Positions 1 to 7,121 of a stretch of 32,402 bases of DNA are shown one piece after another. The stretch covers positions 1-32,402 of the forward strand of contig JAJPKQ010000045.1 in NCBI GenBank assembly GCA_021323635.1. Reading direction: 5' to 3'. The notes beneath the pieces are model-generated. The model was not told the origin of the DNA, searched no databases, and saw only the letters and a program-made list of their open reading frames with translations. The position numbers and the translations under genes are program-made. This DNA comes from a bacterium (GTDB lineage: Bacteria; Actinomycetota; Thermoleophilia; Solirubrobacterales; Solirubrobacteraceae). The stretch's first letter is position 1; every line of letters starts with the position of its first letter.

Positions 1-2394
1 GGATCGGGCACGGGCTTTGCAGCGGTTCGCTCGATCGAGGAGCTGCGCGTCACCGATGTCCCCTACGCCGGCGGCAAGGGCGCAAACCTCGGCGAGCTGC
101 GCGCAGCGGGCGTGCCCGTGCCGCCGGCCTTCGTCGTCGGCGCCCCGACCTTTGCGGCCTTCTGCGAGCAGACCGGGCTGCGCGGCCGCCTCGCCGAGCT
201 GCTCGACGAGCTTGACGTGGAGGACACGGAGGCGCTCGAGCACGCCACAGCGAGAGCACAGGAGCTCGTCGGCACAACCGCGGTGCCAGAGTGGATAGCG
301 GAGCGCATTCGCGCCGCATACAGCGCGCTGGCACCGGCGCAGGAGGCGGTCGCGGTGCGCTCTTCAGCGACCGCCGAGGACACCGCATCGGCCTCCTTCG
401 CGGGCATGAACGAGACCTTTCTGAACGTGAGCGGAGCGGAGGCGGTGGTCGAGGCCGTCAGGGGCTGCTGGCGGTCTCTCTTTGGCGCCCGCACCGTCTA
501 CTACCGTGGCAAGCAGGGCCTCGGGCAGTCGACGATGGACATCGCGGTCGTGATCCAGCGCCAGATCGAGTCCACCCGTGCGGGGGTGATGTTCACCGTC
601 AACCCGGCGTCAGGCAGCCGTGAGGAGCTTGTGATCGAGGGAGCGTTCGGGCTCGGCGAGGCGGTCGTCTCCGGCTCGGTCTCTCCCGATCGCTACGTAG
701 TCGAGAAGGGCAGCCTGGCGATCAGCACCCGCGAAGTCCACCGCAAGGAGATCGCAATCGAAGCGCTCCCCGACGGGGGCACGCAGCGGCGTGCGCTCTC
801 CGAGGAGGAGGGGATGCACGCGGTGCTGACAGACGAGGAGGTGCTTGCGCTCGCGCGCGTCGGCCGTGCGATCGAGGAGCATTACGGCGCCCCTCAGGAC
901 ACCGAGTGGGCATTCGACCAGGCAGGGGCGCTCTGGATTCTCCAGAGCCGCCCGGTCACCACCCTCGCCGAGTCTGAGCCCGCCGGCACCGTGCTGCTGC
1001 GCGGCCTCGGCGCTGCTCCCGGGCGCGCCGCCGGTGCGGCGCGCATCCTGCGCTCGCTCCAGGAGGCCGAGCGGCTGCGCTCCGGAGATGTGCTGGTCAC
1101 ACACATGACCGCCCCCGACTGGGTCCCGCTGATGCGCCGCGCTGCTGCGATCGTGACCGACTCCGGCGGCATGACCTGCCATGCGGCGATCGTCTCGCGC
1201 GAGCTCTCGATCCCCTGCATCGTCGGCACCGGCGAAGCGACGCGCAAGCTCCACGACGGGGAGCAGGTGACCGTCGATGCGACGCACGGGATCGTCCTCG
1301 AGGGCGCGGAGGCACAGCGGGCGCAGGGCGATGGCCGCCTGAGCACATCGCCCGCCGGAGAGCTCCTCGCACCCGGCGCGGGGGCCGCCGCCACCCTGCT
1401 CGCGGCAGCCCATCAGCCGGTGACCGCGACCGCGCTGCTGGTCAACCTCTCCGAGCCCTCCCAGCTTGAGCGCGCCGCCGCACTGCCGGTCGACGGCGTC
1501 GGCCTCCTGCGCGCCGAGATGATGATCCTTGAGGCGCTCGGCGGCGAGCACCCCCGCGCCCTGCTTGCGGCAGGAGCCGGGGAGCGCTTCGTCGCTGCGA
1601 TGGCCTCGGCGCTCCGCGACTTTGCCACCGCCTTCGCACCGCGTCCGGTCACCTATCGCAGCACGGACTTCCGCACCAACGAGTTCCGCTCGCTGCGCGG
1701 CGGCGAGCAGTTTGAGCCCCAGGAGGCAAACCCGATGATCGGCTACCGCGGGGCGCTGCGCTACATCCGCGAGCCCGAGGTCTTCGCGCTCGAGCTTGCG
1801 GCAATCGGCCGCGTCTGGAAAGAAGGGCACCACAACCTGCACCTGATGCTGCCTTTTGTCCGCACAAGCGCTGAGCTTGCCCGCTGCCGCGAGCTGATCG
1901 GCGCCGGCGGCCTGCTTGCCGAGCGTGACTTTCAGCTGTGGGTGATGGCCGAGGTGCCCTCCGTCCTCTTCAACCTCGCCGACTACGCCGCTATCGGGAT
2001 CGCCGGCATCTCGATCGGCTCCAACGACCTGACCCAGCTGCTGCTCGGCGCCGATCGTGACAACGAGCGCCTCGCGGAGACCTTCGACGAGCGCGATCCC
2101 GCCGTCGTCGCCTACCTGGATGCGCTGATCGAGCGCGCACATGAGCTGGGCCTGCGCACCTCGATCTGCGGGCAGGCGCCATCGGTCCACCCCGACTACG
2201 CGGAGCTGCTGGTGCGCGCGGGAATCGACGCGATCTCCGTGAACATGGACGTGGTCGAGCGCACCCGCTCGCTGATCGCCGCGGCGGAGCGCCGCGTGCT
2301 CCTGCAGGCAGGCCGCGAGCAGATCAGGGCCTGCGGAGGGCGCGCCGCTCGCTGCGAGGGGCACGGGCGCCATCGGCGCCCGGAGGGGCCGTAG
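1..2394 (+). CDS. ppsA: Phosphoenolpyruvate synthase (pyruvate, water dikinase), 5'-truncated by window edge
   Basis: This enzyme converts pyruvate + ATP + H2O to PEP + AMP + Pi, the entry step of gluconeogenesis from pyruvate. The frame is open from base 1 with no start codon before the conserved GGKGANLGEL block (about residues 24-33 from the window edge), so the true start lies just upstream; 797 residues are visible, close to full length. The N-terminal ATP-grasp/nucleotide domain has RSSATAEDT. The swivelling domain has GGMTCHAAIV with the phospho-accepting His at about residue 394. The C-terminal PEP/pyruvate barrel has SIGSNDLTQL and the catalytic Cys in ICGQAPS (about residue 723). 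The last 20 or so residues are a basic tail outside the family core. The TAG stop abuts the GTG start of the next gene, so it is co-transcribed with the pyruvate:ferredoxin oxidoreductase genes, which supply or consume its substrate. Pyruvate phosphate dikinase is less likely because the domain order and motifs are those of PpsA. Confidence 0.93.
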   Translation, partial: GSGTGFAAVRSIEELRVTDVPYAGGKGANLGELRAAGVPVPPAFVVGAPTFAAFCEQTGLRGRLAELLDELDVEDTEALEHATARAQELVGTTAVPEWIAERIRAAYSALAPAQEAVAVRSSATAEDTASASFAGMNETFLNVSGAEAVVEAVRGCWRSLFGARTVYYRGKQGLGQSTMDIAVVIQRQIESTRAGVMFTVNPASGSREELVIEGAFGLGEAVVSGSVSPDRYVVEKGSLAISTREVHRKEIAIEALPDGGTQRRALSEEEGMHAVLTDEEVLALARVGRAIEEHYGAPQDTEWAFDQAGALWILQSRPVTTLAESEPAGTVLLRGLGAAPGRAAGAARILRSLQEAERLRSGDVLVTHMTAPDWVPLMRRAAAIVTDSGGMTCHAAIVSRELSIPCIVGTGEATRKLHDGEQVTVDATHGIVLEGAEAQRAQGDGRLSTSPAGELLAPGAGAAATLLAAAHQPVTATALLVNLSEPSQLERAAALPVDGVGLLRAEMMILEALGGEHPRALLAAGAGERFVAAMASALRDFATAFAPRPVTYRSTDFRTNEFRSLRGGEQFEPQEANPMIGYRGALRYIREPEVFALELAAIGRVWKEGHHNLHLMLPFVRTSAELARCRELIGAGGLLAERDFQLWVMAEVPSVLFNLADYAAIGIAGISIGSNDLTQLLLGADRDNERLAETFDERDPAVVAYLDALIERAHELGLRTSICGQAPSVHPDYAELLVRAGIDAISVNMDVVERTRSLIAAAERRVLLQAGREQIRACGGRAARCEGHGRHRRPEGP

Positions 2395-3000
2395 GTGTTC
2401 TCGGTCCGCATCCACGGACGCGGCGGGCAGGGCGTCGTCACAGCCGCAGAGCTGCTCTCGCTGGCGGCATTCGGGGGCGGCTCCTTTGCGCAGGCGTTCC
2501 CGTCCTTCGGATCCGAGCGCATGGGTGCGCCCGTGGCCGCCTTCTGCCGCATCGATCAGGAGCCGATACGCCTGCGCGAGCCCATCGAGGAGCCTGACGC
2601 GGTGATCGTGGCCGACGCAACGCTCGTGCACCAGGTGGCGCTCTTCGAGGGCCTGCGCGAGCATGGCCTCCTGCTGATCGCCTCGGCGCGCACCCCGCAG
2701 GAGCTGGGCATCGCAGAGCTCGGCGCGGGGGGCGGGCGAGTGCTGCAGTGCGTCCCCGCCCGGGAGCTCGCGCTCAGACACCTGGGACGCCCGATCCCAA
2801 ACGTCGCCCTGCTCGGCGCCTTCGCCGCGCAGACCGGCGTGATCGACCTGCCTGCGCTGGAGCGGGCGATCGACGGCCGCTTCGCGGGCGCAGCCGCTGA
2901 AGGAAACAGGGCGGCCGCAGCGGCCGCATACTCCTGGCTGCTCGAGCACAGCGTCGGCGGCGCACCCCCACTTGCGAGCGCCGGCCGGGAGGGACGGTAG
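2395..3000 (+). CDS. porG: 2-oxoacid (pyruvate):ferredoxin oxidoreductase, gamma subunit
   Basis: Gamma (domain III) subunit of the multi-subunit thiamine-diphosphate oxidoreductase that interconverts pyruvate + CoA + oxidised ferredoxin with acetyl-CoA + CO2 + reduced ferredoxin in the cytoplasm. The N-terminus carries the family signature RIHGRGGQGVVTAAELL (about residues 5-21), followed by SFGSERMGAPVAAFCRI. At 201 residues it matches the usual gamma-subunit length. It starts with GTG immediately after the ppsA stop (zero spacing) and is followed 6 bp later by the alpha subunit, so translation is probably coupled. The substrate is inferred as pyruvate from the PEP synthase neighbour. A 2-ketoisovalerate or 2-oxoglutarate enzyme cannot be excluded from sequence alone. 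Confidence 0.9.
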   Translation: MFSVRIHGRGGQGVVTAAELLSLAAFGGGSFAQAFPSFGSERMGAPVAAFCRIDQEPIRLREPIEEPDAVIVADATLVHQVALFEGLREHGLLLIASARTPQELGIAELGAGGGRVLQCVPARELALRHLGRPIPNVALLGAFAAQTGVIDLPALERAIDGRFAGAAAEGNRAAAAAAYSWLLEHSVGGAPPLASAGREGR

Positions 3001-3006
3001 AGCGCG

Positions 3007-4260
3007 ATGGCAGAGCAGATCGAGGCCTCTGTCGCGATCGCCACCGCAGTGGCGCGCTGCCGGCCGGAGGTGCTCTGCGCCTATCCGATCACGCCGCAGA
3101 CGCACATCGTCGAGGCGCTCTCGCGGATGGTCCGGGCCGGCGATCTGGCCCCGTGCGAGATGGTCAACGTCGAGTCGGAGTACTCGGCCTGCTCGGTCGC
3201 GATCGGCGCGAGCGCCGCCGGAGCGCGAGCGTACACCGCGACGGCAAGCCAGGGCCTGCTGTACATGGCCGAGGCGCTGTTCAACGCCGCGGGCCTGGGC
3301 CTGCCGATCGTGATGACCGTCGCCAATCGTGCGCTGGGGGCCCCGATCAACATCTGGAACGACCACTCCGACGCGCTTGCGGTGCGCGACTGCGGCTTCA
3401 TCCAGCTCTACGCAGCCGACAACCAGGAGGCCATCGACATGCACATCCTCGCCTTCCGCATCGCCGAGCAGCTCTCGCTGCCGGTCATGGTCTGCATGGA
3501 CGGCTACGTCCTCACCCACGCGATCGAGCCGCTCGAGCTGCCCAGCCAGGAGCAGGTCGACTCCTTCCTGCCGCCGTTCGCACCCCGCCAGATCCTCGAT
3601 CCGGACGAGCCGATGACGATCGGCGCAATGGTCGGGCCGGAAGCCTTCACCGAGGTCAGATACCTCGCCCATCTCCGCCAGCAGGAAGCGCTTGACGCGA
3701 TACCGGCGCTCGCGCAGGAGCTGAGCGAGCGCACGGGCCGCGCCTGCGGCGGGCTGCTCTCCGGCTACCGGACAAGCGACGCGGCGCTCGTCGTCGTCGC
3801 GATGGGCTCGGTGCTGGGCACGCTCGAGGTGCTGATCGACGAGATGCGCGGCGAAGGCCTCAGCGTCGGGGCGCTTGCGATCAAGACCTTCCGTCCCTTC
3901 CCACGCGCCGAGGTCGCCGCGGCGCTCGGCGGAGCAGCGCGCATCCTGGTGCTCGAGCGGGCGATCGCGATCGGCGCGGGCGGGGTGCTCACGGACTCCG
4001 TGCGCTGGGCGCTCGGCGCTCGCCAGACCCCTCTGCACACGGTCATCGCCGGGCTGGGCGGGCGCCCGATCACACGCCGCTCGCTGCGCCCGGTGCTTGA
4101 GGCTGCCGCAACCGGCGGCCTTGGCGAGCTGCACTTCCTCGACCTGCGCCAGGACCTGGTCGATCGCGAGCTTGCCCGCTGCCGATCGAGCGCGCGTCCA
4201 GGGCCGCACGCAGAGGCGATCCTGCGGGAGATCGGCATCGTCGGGGCAGGTCCGGTATGA
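3007..4260 (+). CDS. porA: 2-oxoacid (pyruvate):ferredoxin oxidoreductase, alpha subunit
   Basis: Alpha subunit (domains I/II) of the oxidoreductase, contributing to the TPP active site together with the beta subunit. Visible signatures are AYPITPQTHIVE (about residues 24-35), the VNVESEYSACSVAIGAS stretch holding the conserved Glu, TASQGLLYMAEAL, and the C-terminal transketolase-type segment with KTFRPFP. At 417 residues it is typical of four-subunit PORs. The ATG lies 6 bp after the gamma stop, and the stop overlaps the beta-subunit start as ATGA (4257-4260), indicating translational coupling. The gene order gamma-alpha-beta, with a delta-like ferredoxin fused to the following gene, is a compact variant of the archaeal/bacterial four-subunit arrangement. 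Confidence 0.92.
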   Translation: MAEQIEASVAIATAVARCRPEVLCAYPITPQTHIVEALSRMVRAGDLAPCEMVNVESEYSACSVAIGASAAGARAYTATASQGLLYMAEALFNAAGLGLPIVMTVANRALGAPINIWNDHSDALAVRDCGFIQLYAADNQEAIDMHILAFRIAEQLSLPVMVCMDGYVLTHAIEPLELPSQEQVDSFLPPFAPRQILDPDEPMTIGAMVGPEAFTEVRYLAHLRQQEALDAIPALAQELSERTGRACGGLLSGYRTSDAALVVVAMGSVLGTLEVLIDEMRGEGLSVGALAIKTFRPFPRAEVAAALGGAARILVLERAIAIGAGGVLTDSVRWALGARQTPLHTVIAGLGGRPITRRSLRPVLEAAATGGLGELHFLDLRQDLVDRELARCRSSARPGPHAEAILREIGIVGAGPV

Positions 4261-5363
4261 GCGCAGCAGCGGACCGATCCCCCCAGGCTGAGCGCCGCGA
4301 CGAGGGGCTGCGCTTCTATCAGACCGGGACCTTCGCGGTCGGCGGACGCCTGCTTGCCGAGCATCAGCGCACCGTCCAGTCGCAGCCGCGCCGGCCCAGC
4401 TCATTGACAAAGGGCCACCGTGCCTGCCAGGGCTGCGGCGAGGCGCTGGGCGCCCGCTATGCGCTCGATGCGGCCCTTCGCGCAGCCGGCGGAAGGCTGA
4501 TCGCAGCCAACGCCACCGGTTGCCTGGAGGTCTTCTCAAGCCCCTACCCGGAGAGCTCCTGGCAGCTGCCCTGGATCCACTCGCTCTTCGCCAACGCGCC
4601 CGCGGTGGCCAGCGGCATCGCAGCCGCGCTGAGGGCGAAGGGGCGCGAGGATGTGCGCGTGGTCGGTCAGGGCGGGGACGGCGGCACCGTCGACATCGGG
4701 CTGGCGTGCCTCTCGGGGATGTTCGAGCGCCACGACGACGTGCTCTACATCTGCTACGACAACCAGGCCTACATGAACACCGGCGTGCAGCGCTCCGCGG
4801 CAACCCCGCCGGGAGCGCGCACCGCCACCACGGAGCCGCTCGGCGGCCATCCGGGCAACGACTTCGGCCAGGGCAAGAGCGCGCCGCTGATCGCCCTCGC
4901 GCACGAGATCCCCTATGTCGCTACCGCGACCGTCGCCGAGCTGCACGACCTGGAGGCAAAGGTGGCGCGCGCGATGGAGATCCGCGGCCCCCGCTACCTG
5001 CACCTGCTGGTCCCCTGCCCGCTCGGCTGGGGCTCTGAGCCCTCGGAGACGATCCTGATTGCGCGCCTCGCCAAGGAGAGCGGCCTCTTCCCGGTCTTTG
5101 AGGCGATCGACGGTGCCATCCACGCGGTCGCCAAGATCCGCCGGCAGGTTCCGGTGCGCGAGTACCTGCGCCGCCAACGTCGCTATGCGCATCTCTTTGC
5201 CGACGGCGGCAGAGAGGACGTGATCGACCGCTTGCAGGCGGCAGCCGATCGCAACATCGTCCGCTTCGGCCTGCTCGAGGGCTCAGCGCCGCTCGCGGGC
5301 GACCTGCTCGGGGCGCCTGCGCCGGGCGAGCTGGACGACCTGAGCGGAGCGCAGGCGCCATGA
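4257..5363 (+). CDS. porB: 2-oxoacid (pyruvate):ferredoxin oxidoreductase, beta (TPP-binding) subunit
   Basis: Catalytic TPP-binding subunit. Cys57 and Cys60 (ACQGCGEALG), Cys89 (ATGCLEVF) and Cys254 (VPCPLGW) match the four ligands of the proximal [4Fe-4S] cluster of POR beta subunits. The TPP/Mg motif is GGDGGTVDIG (about 139-148) followed by ICYDNQAYMNTG (about 165-176). It has 368 residues; roughly 50 N-terminal residues precede the usual family start, and the ATG is chosen because it forms the ATGA overlap with the alpha gene. Its own stop overlaps the next start, again as ATGA. The N-terminal extension (RFYQTGTFAVGGRLLAEHQ) has no recognised motif and might contact the fused reductase/ferredoxin; that role is a guess. 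Confidence 0.92.
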   Translation: MSAAADRSPQAERRDEGLRFYQTGTFAVGGRLLAEHQRTVQSQPRRPSSLTKGHRACQGCGEALGARYALDAALRAAGGRLIAANATGCLEVFSSPYPESSWQLPWIHSLFANAPAVASGIAAALRAKGREDVRVVGQGGDGGTVDIGLACLSGMFERHDDVLYICYDNQAYMNTGVQRSAATPPGARTATTEPLGGHPGNDFGQGKSAPLIALAHEIPYVATATVAELHDLEAKVARAMEIRGPRYLHLLVPCPLGWGSEPSETILIARLAKESGLFPVFEAIDGAIHAVAKIRRQVPVREYLRRQRRYAHLFADGGREDVIDRLQAAADRNIVRFGLLEGSAPLAGDLLGAPAPGELDDLSGAQAP

Positions 5364-7084
5364 GCGAGCGCCCGTTCGCGATCACCCTTGAGGTCGGCTC
5401 CAGTCGCGCCAACCACACCGGCTCCTGGCGCAGCGAGCGCCCCGAATACGTGCGCCGGATGCCCCCCTGCAATGCCGCCTGCCCGGCGGGCGAGGACATC
5501 CAGGGCTGGCTCTATGAGGCCGAGGCCGGCGGCGGCGGCTACCACTCCGCCTGGCGGGCGCTGGTGGCGGTCAATCCGCTCCCGGCCGTGATGGGCCATG
5601 TCTGCTTCCACCCCTGCGAGGAGGCGTGCAACCGCCTCGCGCTCGATGAGGCGGTGGGCATCAACGCCGTGGAGCGCTTTCTGGGCGAGGAGGCGATCAG
5701 GCGCGGCTGGGAGCCGCCCTCCCCGGCCCAGCCCAGCGGGCGGCGCGTGCTCGTGGTGGGCTCGGGCCCGGCGGGACTCTCCGCCGCCTGGCAGCTTGCG
5801 CTGCGCGGCCACCACGTCACGCTGCGCGAGCGCTCAAAGCAGCCTGGCGGCATGATGCGCTACGGCATCCCCGCCTACCGCCTGCCGCGCAGGACCTTGG
5901 ACGCCGAGATCGAGCGCATCACCGCGCTCGGCGTCCAGATCGAGTGCGGCCAGCGGGTCGGAAGCCTCGCTTACGCCCTGCAGGAGGGCGCATTCGATGC
6001 GGCCTTCCTGGCCCTCGGCGCTGATGTCGCCCACCACATCGACATACCTGGCGCGACCGCCGCGCGGGTGATCGACGCCGTCGCCTTCCTGCACGCGACC
6101 GCAGAGGGCCAAGCGCCCGTGCTCGGCCGGCGTGTGGTCGTCTACGGCGGCGGCGACACGGCGCTCGATGCCGCGCGCACCGCAGCGCGTCTCGGCCACG
6201 GGGCGGGATCGCTGCCGGCGCCTCAGCCGCTCGCGGGCGCTCCCGGCGCTCAGGAAGACCCGGGCGGCGAGGCGCCTCCGGCGCCGCAGGAGCCCGTGGT
6301 CGTATACCGCCGCACCGCCGAGCGCATGCCGGCGCACCCGCAGGAGCTCGCGGAAGCCAGGGAGGAGGGGATCTCCTTCCGCTGGCTCTCGACGATCGCA
6401 GCCGCGCGCGGAGAGCGCCTGGTGCTCGAGCGCATGCGCCTGGACGAGCAGGGCATGCCGCAGCCGACGGGCGAGCTGGAGGAGCTGCCCGCTGACTGCG
6501 TCATCCTGGCGCTCGGCGAGGAGCCGGACCTCACGCCGCTGCAAGGGCTCGACGGCGTCATCGGTGAGGATGGCCGCGTGGCGGTGAACGAGGCGATGAT
6601 GACCGCCAGGCCGGGGCTCTTCGCGGGCGGGGACCTGATCGCGCAGGAGCGCAACGTCGCGGTCGCGGTCGGGCACGGGCGCCGCGCTGCGCGCTCGATC
6701 GATGCCTACCTGCGTGGCTTTGCGATGCCGGGCGAGGAGGCGCCAGAGCCGGTCGCCTTTGCCGATCTCAACCCCTGGTACTTCACCGATGCGCCGCGCC
6801 AGGTCGCCCCCAAGCTCGCGCGCATCCGCCGCCAGAGCACCTTCGAGGAGGTCGTGCTCACCCTGGCGGAGGACTCCGCGCTCTATGAGGCCAGGCGCTG
6901 CTTCTCCTGCGGCAGCTGCTTCTCCTGCGACAACTGCTATGGCGTCTGCCCGGATGACGCCGTGCTGAAGCCCGGCCCCGACGGCTCGCCATACGCGATC
7001 GACCTCGACTACTGCAAGGGCTGCGGGATGTGCGCCGCGGAGTGCCCCTGCGGCGCGATCGCGATGGTGCCTGAGCAGACGTAG
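5360..7084 (+). CDS. GltD-like NAD(P)H:acceptor oxidoreductase fused to 2[4Fe-4S] ferredoxin (POR delta-like)
   Basis: A flavoprotein of the glutamate-synthase small-subunit family (574 residues) with a ferredoxin tail. The N-terminal Fe-S domain has PPCNAACP (Cys37, Cys41) and CFHPCEEAC (Cys82, 86, 90). The FAD Rossmann motif is VVGSGPAGLSAA (about 132-143) and the NAD(P)H motif is VYGGGDTALDAA (about 261-272). A C-terminal FAD segment containing LFAGGD follows. The last 61 residues hold two CxxCxxCxxxCP clusters (Cys520/523/526/530 and Cys552/555/558/562), plus extra cysteines at 514, 517 and 564. The ferredoxin part resembles the PorD delta subunit missing from the operon. The likely role is passing electrons between NAD(P)H and the POR complex; a glutamate-synthase role is unlikely because no large subunit is nearby. 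About 33 Pro/Ala/Gly-rich residues (about 280-312) interrupt the nucleotide-binding domain. The start overlaps porB as ATGA. Confidence 0.85.
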   Translation: MSERPFAITLEVGSSRANHTGSWRSERPEYVRRMPPCNAACPAGEDIQGWLYEAEAGGGGYHSAWRALVAVNPLPAVMGHVCFHPCEEACNRLALDEAVGINAVERFLGEEAIRRGWEPPSPAQPSGRRVLVVGSGPAGLSAAWQLALRGHHVTLRERSKQPGGMMRYGIPAYRLPRRTLDAEIERITALGVQIECGQRVGSLAYALQEGAFDAAFLALGADVAHHIDIPGATAARVIDAVAFLHATAEGQAPVLGRRVVVYGGGDTALDAARTAARLGHGAGSLPAPQPLAGAPGAQEDPGGEAPPAPQEPVVVYRRTAERMPAHPQELAEAREEGISFRWLSTIAAARGERLVLERMRLDEQGMPQPTGELEELPADCVILALGEEPDLTPLQGLDGVIGEDGRVAVNEAMMTARPGLFAGGDLIAQERNVAVAVGHGRRAARSIDAYLRGFAMPGEEAPEPVAFADLNPWYFTDAPRQVAPKLARIRRQSTFEEVVLTLAEDSALYEARRCFSCGSCFSCDNCYGVCPDDAVLKPGPDGSPYAIDLDYCKGCGMCAAECPCGAIAMVPEQT

Positions 7085-7121
7085 CGGCTGCGCCCGCGGT
7101 CGCCCGCCTGCGGCCGTTCGC

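Noticed and set aside
610-4803. A 1397-codon open frame antisense to ppsA and the por genes
   Set aside because: High GC3 removes stops from the opposite strand. The translation is Arg/Ala/Asp-rich with no recognisable domain, while the sense strand encodes four clear proteins.
7085-7121. Intrinsic terminator between the POR operon and the ATPase gene
   Set aside because: The GC-rich sequence gives only imperfect pairing and no T-run.
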